A stretch of 64,000 bases of DNA from Actinomadura meyerae (GTDB taxonomy: Bacteria > Actinomycetota > Actinomycetes > Streptosporangiales > Streptosporangiaceae). The stretch is from the NCBI RefSeq assembly GCF_900188445.1, contig NZ_FZOR01000016.1, positions 62,001 through 126,000 of the forward strand. The letters run 5' to 3'. The position numbers and the translations under genes are program-made. The notes beneath the pieces are model-generated. The model was given only the letters and a program-made list of their open reading frames with translations. It searched no databases and was not told the DNA's origin. This document shows positions 43,001 through 50,043 of the stretch, in pieces (position 1 is the stretch's first letter; every line of letters starts with the position of its first letter).

Positions 43001-43998
43001 CAGTAGGCCGAGTTCGGCCACGTGCGGTCGACATACGCCCAACCCGCCTCCTGGCTGCCGTATCCATCACCGTTGTCTTCACGGCCCGCGTTCCACGTCT
43101 GCCAAGACGGGTCGAGAACGATGGGGAACTTGGTCTCTGGGCCGGTCAGCAGTCCAGGATCAGGGGTCAAGGTGAGAACACCACCCCCCACCTCAACCGA
43201 CATCGGAGCCGCACTGGCCTTAGGGGCCGGCCCGGCCGCAATCTCCTCCGTGCTCGTGGGCACTGCGGGCGCCTCGGCCGGAGCTGTCTGCCCCTCCCAC
43301 ATCAGCGGTTCCGGCGCGCTGAAGAGCTCGTTGCCGGCTTCGTCCACAGCCGCCAGGCGACTACCGGAAAGCTCCTTCAGTTGCAGCCCAGAAGTACGCA
43401 CACCGAACTCGATCTTCGCCAACGCGGGATCAGCCGCCGCCTCCGGCGTCTTCACCACCACGTAGTGGGACCACCCGGTCGGCATCGACCGCACCACCAG
43501 ATCCACGCCAACACCGCCACCGTCAACGAAAGTAGCGCTCGGGCCATCCAACTGAGGAACCGGCAGCACGGCCCCTGGCCAAGTCAGTGTCAGGCTCTTG
43601 CCGTCCTTGGTCATCGTGGCCAGCACATCATCGCCGCCGGCGCCGAAGGTCACACCGTTGACCGACATCCGTGACGCGTACTTGCCATCAGCCGTGCGCT
43701 CCAGCGTCAGGTCAGCCTCATGGAACACACCATCCCGCTCCACCCGGACTGGGACCGGCGCCGTCTCCAGCGAGAACTGACCGTCGGGCCACGCGGTCAA
43801 CTTCTTGGTTTCCGACGTCCGACCCGCGACTTCGACCGGACTTCCCGTCTCCTTGGCCTTCGCCACCGCAGCGTCCAGGGTCGTCGACTCGGACGGACTC
43901 GTCTCAGCCGCATTCACCGAGGTCACGGGCGTTGACAGCAATGATGCGACCAGCACCAATGGCATCAATCCGGCGAGCCATCGGGTGCGTCGACACAT
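40051..43998 (-). CDS. Secreted LamG/ricin-B lectin protein paired with the Rhs toxin
   Basis: 1315 residues; ATG 43998 is chosen because it starts a clean signal peptide (RRTRWLAGLMPLVLVASLLS, cleavage near VNAAE). A DNRLRE-type region lies around 300-480. A LamG/concanavalin-like domain spans about 745-960, and two ricin-B trefoil domains fill 1005-1310, with QxW repeats (QQWNC, QDWQF, QQWKP, SQWSC, WQKWKF). It binds glycans or similar surfaces. It is the first gene before Rhs on the same strand, 130 bases away, so it may help deliver or anchor the toxin. Confidence 0.82.
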   Translation of the reverse strand: MCRRTRWLAGLMPLVLVASLLSTPVTSVNAAETSPSESTTLDAAVAKAKETGSPVEVAGRTSETKKLTAWPDGQFSLETAPVPVRVERDGVFHEADLTLERTADGKYASRMSVNGVTFGAGGDDVLATMTKDGKSLTLTWPGAVLPVPQLDGPSATFVDGGGVGVDLVVRSMPTGWSHYVVVKTPEAAADPALAKIEFGVRTSGLQLKELSGSRLAAVDEAGNELFSAPEPLMWEGQTAPAEAPAVPTSTEEIAAGPAPKASAAPMSVEVGGGVLTLTPDPGLLTGPETKFPIVLDPSWQTWNAGREDNGDGYGSQEAGWAYVDRTWPNSAYWKPDRLPTGREIEDGTDKRSYIRMDASALHQWSGNVQVKVNSVDITFDTLHAWSCVSRDVRLYNTTHISSGMTWDERPGAFIPEGSGWSSSFLQAAAVKVGRPDCGDAGTSNDVKFSGGNLPRLLQWATDHKWDIFTLGLFPDADYNDTHTWKVMDVDPRMVVKFSRYPMPAKDVHMRNGGTAKYACVRGSGRPWMGVSRDRTANAMITDYDGDNEGGAQGQLLAAEYELAPLGKPAESWKRYVPSGGAFQHAGADGYLHTSLTTVKGDDFPATADGGTSWMWRVRGMDDTNLYGPWSAWCEYTVDARRPNAPEVSSPEYPAGVTSGYDAAARKYVPGNFTFAPGGSGDVVKFDYKFTDGTAGTKTVAAGESANISWIPKRFGPQWVEVTAYDRAGNYSPTKKYEFGVTQPPRDAAWSMDEPSGDTAHAVGPSGAVNPNADLVFSGSPVFGEAGNLGAGSPTDRAVRLNGSTQFGEVKPWTDPEGNAVTLVDTSQRFMFSMWLKLASVQGDQIAVSQAAADGTAFELGWLSGKWTFRHRAADGAVLTAVTRDMPEAGDGQPWSAHWVSLMGGYDPVKQEVWLRTQAEGESKVCDPDAPWICSTKRVMPPEMKTASSTWTPAPGAGALLVGATVNGSSKSAFWNGWIDDSQLWPLAHPDESVLKVIYAESVQDHEFAGKTLRLVNVNSGHCLDVVGAGMENGTNVQQWNCNAHPAQDWQFTDVGDGYYTLTSPNSGKCLDVDGTDGSGTADGRNVWQYECNGSTGQQWKPEKKAGGYWLKSRRSDKCLAVDSASPAPGTNVSQWSCTDPIVEEQLWSITALKRHHLDGITHRLLVTNEQTDQSKCMDVAGGSTADAIFVMPWECNGGPWQKWKFSDYGDGYYMLTNVNTMNGDPGSVRCLEVADAQTQPDAAVQQGTCEPGAEHQLWKVVGVADDGNFGYRLIAKHSGLVADARDEGAPEDARVLQANPVEPIPAHQIWKLEYQ

Positions 43999-44326
43999 TC
44001 TGTCAACAACTGATGACCGGAAGAACGAACCCCGAGCAGCACGGACATGCACGATGACCTCGCAGGATAAAGCCCGAGTAAAGCCCGCTAAACATAAGCT
44101 GAAGATCAGCAGACTTGGAAGAAGATCGACTGAGGCAAGTTTGTGACCTATGTCACACTCACACTCGTCAACCAATTGTCTACTTCAAGCGTCTAGCGGC
44201 TGATGTCATCAGCCTTTGACATTCGGAAGGGCTACTGCCAATAAGACGACTGCATCAGCCCATTGTTAGGCACAGTTCACTGCTAACCTGACGACCCGTT
44301 CTTCCATGACCTCACAAGGTGACAAC
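43999..44326. promoter_or_regulatory. Intergenic region upstream of the lectin/Rhs operon
   Basis: 328 bases between divergent genes, less GC-rich than the rest of the window. GGCTGAT-GTC-ATCAGCC followed by TTT (44198-44217) is a short hairpin or operator dyad. No further gene is supported. Confidence 0.35.
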
Positions 44327-44536
44327 ATGACCGATCGGACCGATCGCCGAACTGCTGGCTACCGAATGCTCCGCGACTGGATCGCAGCCTTCGCGACTGC
44401 CTTCCTAGCCGCGTTGGCGGCTCGTATCGTGTTGGGCGGAGAGACAGGATCGATCGGTAACGTAATGGTTTTCTCAGCGCTGCTCGCTACTGTCCTGGTC
44501 GGCGTCCGTATCTTCCAGCACCGATATAGGCGCTGA
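44327..44536 (+). CDS. Small membrane protein, two predicted helices
   Basis: 69 residues from ATG 44327, with AAGGTG 5 bases upstream; an in-frame ATG at 44306 is possible. Two hydrophobic segments (IAAFATAFLAALAARIVLG and VMVFSALLATVLVGVRIF) are joined by a short loop, with a basic C-terminus. No family recognised. Could be a neutral orphan. Confidence 0.5.
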   Translation: MTDRTDRRTAGYRMLRDWIAAFATAFLAALAARIVLGGETGSIGNVMVFSALLATVLVGVRIFQHRYRR

Positions 44537-44589
44537 GGACTGACCGTACGCCGAACTTGCGAGAATTTTGCCCGCACAGGTCAACGACG

Positions 44590-44876
44590 GATTGTCAGAG
44601 GCAGCAGTTGGAGCGGCGAGAATGAGACGCTTCGATAGATCTTCTGCCAGCAGCACGCACAAGGCGTCATCGCAAACGACTTGCCCTCTGATACCAGTGC
44701 GCGATGAAGTTTCCGAGCAATCGTACGGTCCAGCAGGTCAACCATGATCCGGGTCTTGTTGCGACCTTGGCCGGGGAAGTCTTCCGACTGCGACTCCGAC
44801 TTGTTCTTGCCCTCGTAAGGGGTGATGACGGCCGAAGCCGCGGCTCCTAACTTAGCAACGATGGCCTACAGAGCCC
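44590..44876 (-). pseudogene. Degenerate fragment with ribbon-helix-helix-like segment
   Basis: An open frame on the minus strand without a good start reads VITPYEGKNKSESQSEDFPG, then NKTRIMVDLLDRTIARKLHR and ALVSEGKSFA, before turning into unrelated sequence. The strand-then-helices pattern resembles small RHH DNA-binding proteins of plasmid or integrative elements. The loss of similarity after SFA suggests truncation or frameshift. Low confidence; no homologue could be checked. Confidence 0.3.
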
Positions 44877-45246
44877 GCGAGGTGATGTTGTGGTGGCCGG
44901 GTCTGCGCCAGAGCCTTATCGCCGATCCGATCTTCGATCACGAAGGATTGATGGCCTAATTCAGTGTCGCGTGTGGCGATCATGCTGGTCGTGGGTGGCG
45001 TCGCTTTTGCCGGGGGCCGCTTATGCGGGCGGGGAGAATGGAGGGCCGGTGTGGACCAGGGCGAGGAGGCGGCCGAGGAGGCGAGGGTCTGTGGAGCTTT
45101 GCTCGCTGGCCCGAGGCGATGGCGTTGGCGAGCTTGAGCAGATCGGCGATGTCGAGCTCCGCCGGTGCGTTGCCCTCGTGCTGGGCGCGGGTGAGGAGCA
45201 TGCCCCCGGTGATCAGGATCGCTTCGCGTGTCCTGCAGGGGGGAGT
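44877..45246. other. Region with no supported gene
   Basis: Open frames exist on both strands but overlap each other and have no ribosome binding sites or recognisable domains. It lies between decayed fragments and is read as part of the same degenerate stretch. Confidence 0.4.
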
Positions 45247-45950
45247 GCCTTCGAGCACGGGCTGACCAGTGTGTGGGCGGCGCAGGCCTTCGGCTGGGAC
45301 GCCCTGACCGCCCTGCCCCTGGCCGGCACCGCAGCGCCCGGGATCGAGTTGGGGACGGCGGTGGTGCCCGTCCCGCAACCCACCCCCTTGTCCTGGCCGG
45401 TCAAGCCCTGAGCGTCCAGGCGGCGACCGGCAACCGGCTCATCCTGGGCCTCGGGGCGGGCATCTCGATGATGGTCACCGGCATGTACGGTCTTCCGGCC
45501 GGTCGTCCTGCCACGAGGATGCGTGAGTACCTGTCGGTCCTGCGTCCCCTCCTGTGCGGGGAGGCGGTCTCTCATCAGAGTGAGACGCTCACGGCCGTGG
45601 GTCAGGTGAGCGTTCCGGGGACGACGCCGCCGCCGATATTGCTGGCCGCCCTGGCCCCCGCGATGCTGCGCTTGGCCGGCGAACTCGCCGACGGCACCGT
45701 GACCTGGATGACCGGCCCCCGAACCTTGGCCGACCACATCGTTCCCTCGATAACCAGGGCCGCCCAGGCCGCGGGGCGCCCCGCTCCGCGGGTGGTCGCC
45801 GGGCTGCTGGTCAGCGTGACGGCCGACGCATCCGGCGTCCGTGACCGGGCCGCCGAACAGTTCGGCCTGGCCGGACACGTCCCCGAATATCGGGCAGTGC
45901 TGGACCGCGAGCAGGTCACTGGTCCGCAGGATGTCGTCATCGCCGGGGAA
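45247..45950 (+). pseudogene. Frameshifted, truncated LLM-class F420-dependent oxidoreductase
   Basis: Luciferase-like similarity starts at AFEHGLTSVWAAQAFGWDAL in one frame. Around 45360-45385 it shifts to another frame, HPLVLAGQALSVQAATGNRL, and continues through LILGLGAGISMMVTG to PEYRAVLDREQVTGPQDVVI. The first ~25 and last ~35 residues of the family are missing, and the 3' end runs directly into an IS21-type fragment. Intact members reduce substrates with coenzyme F420. This copy is not functional as read. Confidence 0.72.
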
Positions 45951-46084
45951 TGCTTGCGCGGCACGTCCAGGTCCGCCCACAACATCTGATCGATCACCGG
46001 CTTGAACGGAAGCACCGTCCAACGATGCACCCCGTACTTGCGCCGCACCTCACGGGTCGGTGGGGCCACGGCTCGTTCTTGGAA
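45951..46084 (-). mobile_element. IS21-family transposase (IstA) remnant
   Basis: The minus-strand frame reads TREVRRKYGVHRWTV, then LPFKPVIDQMLWADLDVPRK, typical of the IstA N-terminal HTH and the segment before its catalytic core. The part normally between the two is missing. It ends where the LLM pseudogene starts. No terminal inverted repeats were found. Confidence 0.6.
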
Positions 46085-46112
46085 TCAGGCTGTTCCAGGT
46101 GCGGGTGGAGTG

Positions 46113-46760
46113 TTAGTGGGCGAGGTTGACCTGTGTTCTGTGGTGGTCGCCTTTGTCGATCAGGTCGACGAAACCTAGGGCGTAGTCGGCGGCGGAGATC
46201 GCGCCGCCGTCATCGGGCTGGACCGCGACGTCGTCGCCGAGGCGGTAGCGGCCGAGTGGTTCGGCGGGCATGTGCGCGCCGAACCTGAGCGCCGGGCTCA
46301 CGAAGACCCAGTCGAGGGTCGCGGGCGTGGCCGGGAGGTCCTCGATGATGAGCGCCGCACCCGCGCGGATCTCGCCGTGGAGCTCTTCGGGAACGCGGCT
46401 GAGGTCGGTGACGAATCGATCCGCCCCAGGCGCGGGACGCAGTGATGAGTAGCCCCCGACGACGAACAGGCGCGCGCCTGCGGCGTCGGCCAGACGCGCG
46501 ACGGTCCTGTAGACGTCGCGGAAGGTGCCGGTCAGCGGGCCGCGTGGGGCGAGTGCGGCCACTACGACATCCGAGCCCTCGATGGCTGCGGCGAGCGTTG
46601 CTTCGTCGGAGGCGTCGCCTTGGACATAGGTCACGTCAGGGATCGGCGCGGCGGGGCCTGAGCGGCTCAGTGCGGTGACCTGGTGGCCGCGAGCGGCTGC
46701 CTCCGCAGCGATGGCCGAACCGGCATAGCCGGTGCCTCCGAGAACGGTAATGCGAGACAT
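46113..46760 (-). CDS. NAD(P)H-binding atypical SDR protein (NmrA/SDR_a5-like)
   Basis: 215 residues. N-terminal VLGGTGYAGSAIA is the dinucleotide-binding loop, with VVVAALAPRGP and a VVGGYSSLRP segment typical of NAD(P)-binding flavin-reductase-like or NmrA-like proteins. The start has GGAGAAGG upstream. It is divergent from an HxlR regulator, a common pairing in which the regulator controls both genes. Confidence 0.85.
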   Translation of the reverse strand: MSRITVLGGTGYAGSAIAAEAAARGHQVTALSRSGPAAPIPDVTYVQGDASDEATLAAAIEGSDVVVAALAPRGPLTGTFRDVYRTVARLADAAGARLFVVGGYSSLRPAPGADRFVTDLSRVPEELHGEIRAGAALIIEDLPATPATLDWVFVSPALRFGAHMPAEPLGRYRLGDDVAVQPDDGGAISAADYALGFVDLIDKGDHHRTQVNLAH

Positions 46761-46801
46761 GAGGTGCCCTTCTCCGGGACGGGTGGCGCCGAACGGGCGC
46801 A

Positions 46802-46858
46802 GTGGTTACCATACGAGCCCAACTCTCCATCGGGAAGAAGGCACTTTGTGGTAACCAC
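46802..46858. promoter_or_regulatory. Divergent promoter with GTGGTTACC inverted repeat (HxlR site candidate)
   Basis: GTGGTTACC (46802-46810) and its reverse complement GGTAACCAC (46850-46858) flank the region between the two divergent starts. ACCATA (46809-46814), read as TATGGT on the minus strand, could be the -10 for the NAD(P)-binding gene. The right copy covers the HxlR start codon. Confidence 0.5.
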
Positions 46859-47264
46859 CCCGGACGAGCCGGTGCTCCGCGGCAGCCCCTACCGCGCGGA
46901 CTGCCCGACCCGCCGCATCCTGGATCGCATCGGCGACCGCTGGACCGTGCTCATCGTGGGCGCCCTCTGGGACGGCACCGCCCGTTTCTCGGAGCTGCGC
47001 CGACGCATCGAGGGCATCTCCCAGAAGATGCTCACCCAGACCCTCCGCGGGCTCGAACGGGACGGGCTCGTGCACCGCACCGTCCACCCCGAAGTACCGG
47101 TCCGCGTTGAGTACTCCCTCACCGAGGCGGGCCGCACCCTGCGCGAGCCGCTGCGCGCGCTGGAGGAATGGGCGATCGCTTACCTTGACGACTGGTCGGC
47201 GGCGCAGGAAGCGTACGACCGCGCGAATCGGCCTTCTTCCGACTCCGGGGATCGCGACAAGTAA
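46848..47264 (+). CDS. HxlR family transcriptional regulator
   Basis: 138 residues from GTG 46848. The invariant Cys near the N-terminus (YRADCPTRRILDRIGDRWT) and the winged-helix core (FSELRRRIEGISQKMLTQTLRGLERDGLV) are present, followed by YSLTEAGRTL. It probably senses redox or electrophile stress through that Cys and regulates the divergent gene. Confidence 0.9.
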   Translation: MVTTPDEPVLRGSPYRADCPTRRILDRIGDRWTVLIVGALWDGTARFSELRRRIEGISQKMLTQTLRGLERDGLVHRTVHPEVPVRVEYSLTEAGRTLREPLRALEEWAIAYLDDWSAAQEAYDRANRPSSDSGDRDK

Positions 47265-47338
47265 CGCCCCGATATCGGAGCTGCTTACCGCTGACGGGCG
47301 TAACTCAGTCGTGTCGTCGCGGCGAGACGGTGGCTACT

Positions 47339-47788
47339 TCATGTGGTTGGGCGCCATCGGAACCAGTAGTTCACGGACTCGGCCTCGTCAGGGTCTCTGG
47401 CGACGAAACGCATTTCGCGCTTCATCCGGCGCGCATTGTCAGGTGCTTGCCGGTGTGGTGCGAGTAGGGCGTCCAGCTCGTCGTAGCGGGCGTTGCCTCC
47501 ATGGCCGGGGTGGGTCTCGGGCCCTACCTCCCCTGCCCGGTAGCGCTCGCTCCACTTGACGAAAATCTCGGACTGCTCGCGCTCCCACTCCAGCGCTTCA
47601 GTGCTCGCAGGCCAGACCTCGTACTCGTCGTCTTCGTGGTAACGCTCGTAGTGGTGGCCCTTGAAGTAGTGGGGCCGGCCGTCGATATCGGCGACGCCGA
47701 CGCGCGGGCCGTCGTACCAGTCCAGCTCGACGTGCGCGCGCTCGAATCCGTCCGCGATCAGCTGCGCTTCGTCCCAGATCTCAGCCAC
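47339..47788 (-). CDS. Hypothetical protein, charged, cytoplasmic
   Basis: 149 residues from GTG 47788, set by a leaderless promoter. It is rich in Asp/Glu/Tyr/Trp (LDWYDGPRVGVADIDGRPHY, FRWRPTT at the end), with no membrane segment or recognised domain. Confidence 0.75.
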   Translation of the reverse strand: MAEIWDEAQLIADGFERAHVELDWYDGPRVGVADIDGRPHYFKGHHYERYHEDDEYEVWPASTEALEWEREQSEIFVKWSERYRAGEVGPETHPGHGGNARYDELDALLAPHRQAPDNARRMKREMRFVARDPDEAESVNYWFRWRPTT

Positions 47789-47794
47789 ACTCGT

Positions 47795-47800
47795 ACGCTA
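47795..47800 (-). promoter_or_regulatory. Leaderless -10 (TAGCGT)
   Basis: TAGCGT on the minus strand lies exactly 6 bases before GTG 47788, with no ribosome binding site. Confidence 0.5.
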
Positions 47801-47886
47801 CCGACAAGTTGGCCCCATTCGTGATCACATTTTCGGCTGGAGCAGCCTATGCAGCGTGATGACGTCTTTCGCCGTTGGTCTTACGG

Positions 47887-48804
47887 CTAGTGCTCAGTCT
47901 GAGCCATTGCTGTCAGGAACCAGCGCAGTTCCTTGCTGGGGTAGTTGGGCGGGTCCCAGCCGTTGATGATCGACAGTAGCTCCGAGTAGCGTTCGCGGCG
48001 CGGATCGGCGGCGGCGGTCAGGTAGGCCGCGAGGCTTTCGCGCAGGGCTGCGTCGTCTGTCTGCTCTTGGACGGCGGCGTAGGCGGTGGTGATTTGTTTG
48101 ACGGCCTGAGCCGCTTCCGGGGAGTTGGTGGTGACGCGGGCGGTCAGCAGCAGGGCCACGGTCTCCGCGACGCGCGCGACGATGGGCTTGCGCGGTGGGG
48201 CCGTTTCCAAGGCGGGGTGCTCGGTGAACAGGCCGCGCATCAGTGACCGGAACTCCGGGTCTTCGGCGAGTTCGGCCAACTCCACCCATGCCTCCAACTG
48301 CTCGGACGTGGGGTCATCGGCCAGTTCGGGTGCCATGGATCGGTGCAGGACGCGCGAGAGCGGGCCCGCGTCGGGATCCCCGAATGCGCTGTGCAGGAAG
48401 TCGTCGACGAGGGCGTCACGCTCAGCGGCGGAAAGGCGGGCGAGTCGGTGCATGAAGTCCATCTCCTCGGGTGTGGAGCCACGCCTGGCCGCTGCTGAGA
48501 GCACCGCGTATCGCAGCCGCAGCACTCGCATCTGCACCGCTACTGCCTCGGCGTGGGTGGCGGCGGCCTCTGCGGCCGGTAGTCGGCGGTCCAAGATCTT
48601 CTCGATGGTGGCCAGGTCGATTCCGAGTTCGCGTAGCGTCCGTACCAGGCCGAGGCGCACTACGGCTTCCGGTGCGTACCGCCGATGCCCTGCCGCGCTT
48701 CTGCCAGCCTCCGGCACCAGTCCGCGCTCCGAGTAGAAGCGCACGGCCTTCACCGTGACTCCGCCGAGCCGCGCCAGCTCGCCGATCGAGTAGCCACCGT
48801 CCAT
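47887..48804 (-). CDS. MerR family transcriptional regulator with helical C-terminal domain
   Basis: 305 residues. The N-terminal MerR HTH (YSIGELARLGGVTVKAVRFYSERGLVPEAGR) and dimerisation helix are followed by an all-helical C-terminal region of about 180 residues, longer than metal-sensing MerR proteins, perhaps for ligand binding. Its own promoter has the elongated spacer and dyad typical of MerR control. Confidence 0.88.
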   Translation of the reverse strand: MDGGYSIGELARLGGVTVKAVRFYSERGLVPEAGRSAAGHRRYAPEAVVRLGLVRTLRELGIDLATIEKILDRRLPAAEAAATHAEAVAVQMRVLRLRYAVLSAAARRGSTPEEMDFMHRLARLSAAERDALVDDFLHSAFGDPDAGPLSRVLHRSMAPELADDPTSEQLEAWVELAELAEDPEFRSLMRGLFTEHPALETAPPRKPIVARVAETVALLLTARVTTNSPEAAQAVKQITTAYAAVQEQTDDAALRESLAAYLTAAADPRRERYSELLSIINGWDPPNYPSKELRWFLTAMAQTEH

Positions 48805-48810
48805 GCCTGA

Positions 48811-48841
48811 AGCCTGGCACCTCCCCCAAGGGGAGCTTCAA
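48811..48841 (-). promoter_or_regulatory. MerR-type promoter with 19-bp spacer and dyad
   Basis: On the minus strand: -35 TTGAAG (48836-48841), a 19-base spacer containing CTCCCC-TTG-GGGGAG (48821-48835), -10 CAGGCT (48811-48816), then 6 bases to ATG 48804. A 19-bp spacer with a dyad between -35 and -10 is the classic MerR-activated layout, and the transcript would be leaderless. Confidence 0.75.
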
Positions 48842-48886
48842 CCTGTAATGATCTTCTGCGGATCGTGGTGTGGAGGGGGCTGACTG

Positions 48887-49414
48887 GTGTCCGGTGACTT
48901 TGAGTTGACCATGGACGAGCTTCGGGTCGTGGCGCGTTTCGTGGCGGAGAGTGCGCAGGGCGTCCTGCCGGTGTTCGAGGAGGCCGTTCCCGGGGATTCC
49001 CGGCCGCGTGCGGCCCTTGATGCCGCTTGGGAATTCGTCAACGGTGCCAGGCGGACGAAGTTGCAGCGTGTGACGTCGTTGGACGCCCACCGGGCGGCGA
49101 AAGAGGCAGGTACCGAGGCCGCGCGGCTTGCCGCGCAGGCCGCCGGGGACGCCGCGTCCGCCGCCTATCTGCATCCGATCGCGCGGGCCACTCAGGTCGG
49201 GCACATCTTGCGGGGTCCGGCCAACGCGGCACGGATCGGCGAGTTGCAGGCCGGAGATGATTACGCGGTCGGAGACATGCTGATCGAGCAGACTCGGGGA
49301 CGGGCCACGCCCGTGCTGGTCGATGTCCTGTCGCGGTATCCGCTTGCACCGGCCGGTAAGAGTCGCGCTGCCCAGCTCATGAGTGCTCTGGACGCTTCCT
49401 TGCGAGCCCGCTAA
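48887..49414 (+). CDS. Imm5-like putative immunity protein
   Basis: 175 residues from GTG 48887. The helical pattern TMDELRVVARFVAESAQGVL, then VFEEAVPGDSRPRAALDAAW, and AYLHPIARATQVGHIL matches from memory the Imm-5 type 'putative immunity protein' group of polymorphic toxin systems. No toxin gene is adjacent, so it is an orphan. The 3' end overlaps the convergent reductase gene by 4 bases. Confidence 0.6.
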   Translation: MSGDFELTMDELRVVARFVAESAQGVLPVFEEAVPGDSRPRAALDAAWEFVNGARRTKLQRVTSLDAHRAAKEAGTEAARLAAQAAGDAASAAYLHPIARATQVGHILRGPANAARIGELQAGDDYAVGDMLIEQTRGRATPVLVDVLSRYPLAPAGKSRAAQLMSALDASLRAR

Positions 49415-50007
49415 AGGACGTCGTAGGTCAGGTGTGTCGCGGTCGATGTCGGGATCACCGTGCGCTGCACCAGCGTGCGTGGTGCCCCGCCCCTGAAGAG
49501 GGGTGTTCCGGCGCCTAGGACGACAGGGGCCAGGTGAAGGGCCAGCACGTCGACCAGCCCGGCTTCGAACGCCGAGGCGACGGTGGCGCCGCCGCCCATG
49601 AGGATGACGTCCTTGTCCACCGCCTCGGCTTGCCGCCGGGCGGCGGCTACGGCGTCCGGCAGGCCCGTCGTGACGAACGTCCAGTCGAGGCCGGTGAGCC
49701 GAACCGACTCTGGCCGCGAGCTCGTCACGACGAAGAACGCGGGCTTGCCCACCTCGCCGGCGCCGTAGCCGGTCGTGTCGTCCCAGCCGCCGGGTCCGTC
49801 GACGATGTCGAAGAGGTTGCGGCCGAGGATGACGGCACCCGAGCGGGACGTCCCCTCACGGAGGATCCGGCGGTCGTCGGGGTCGTCGGAGAAGGCCCAG
49901 GTGTGCAGGGCCTCGCCACCGGTGCCGAGACCGTTCTCCAGGCTCGGGTCAGGGCCGGTGACGAAGCCGTCCAGGGAGACCGAGATGTCCGCGATGATTT
50001 GCGTCAT
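49411..50007 (-). CDS. Dihydrofolate reductase family protein (RibD C-terminal type)
   Basis: 198 residues. DISVSLDGFVTGPD at the N-terminus, GAVILGRNLFDI, and VILMGGGATVASAFEAGLVDVL are the usual RibD_C/DHFR-like signatures. It binds NADPH; the substrate is unknown. It ends an apparent minus-strand group with the ABC exporter genes, separated by 36 bases. Confidence 0.85.
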   Translation of the reverse strand: MTQIIADISVSLDGFVTGPDPSLENGLGTGGEALHTWAFSDDPDDRRILREGTSRSGAVILGRNLFDIVDGPGGWDDTTGYGAGEVGKPAFFVVTSSRPESVRLTGLDWTFVTTGLPDAVAAARRQAEAVDKDVILMGGGATVASAFEAGLVDVLALHLAPVVLGAGTPLFRGGAPRTLVQRTVIPTSTATHLTYDVL

Positions 50008-50043
50008 GTCCAGGCTGACTCGCTGCGCCCCTGAGACTCATCG

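Noticed and set aside
44980..45378. 132-codon minus-strand frame in the decayed region
   Set aside because: A segment (LTRAQHEGNAPAELDIADLL) looks protein-like, but there is no start site or family match and it overlaps the pseudogene. Left unannotated.
44890..45411. Stand-alone 173-codon gene
   Set aside because: Its only meaningful part (from 45247) continues in another frame as an LLM oxidoreductase, so it is the front of a frameshifted pseudogene.
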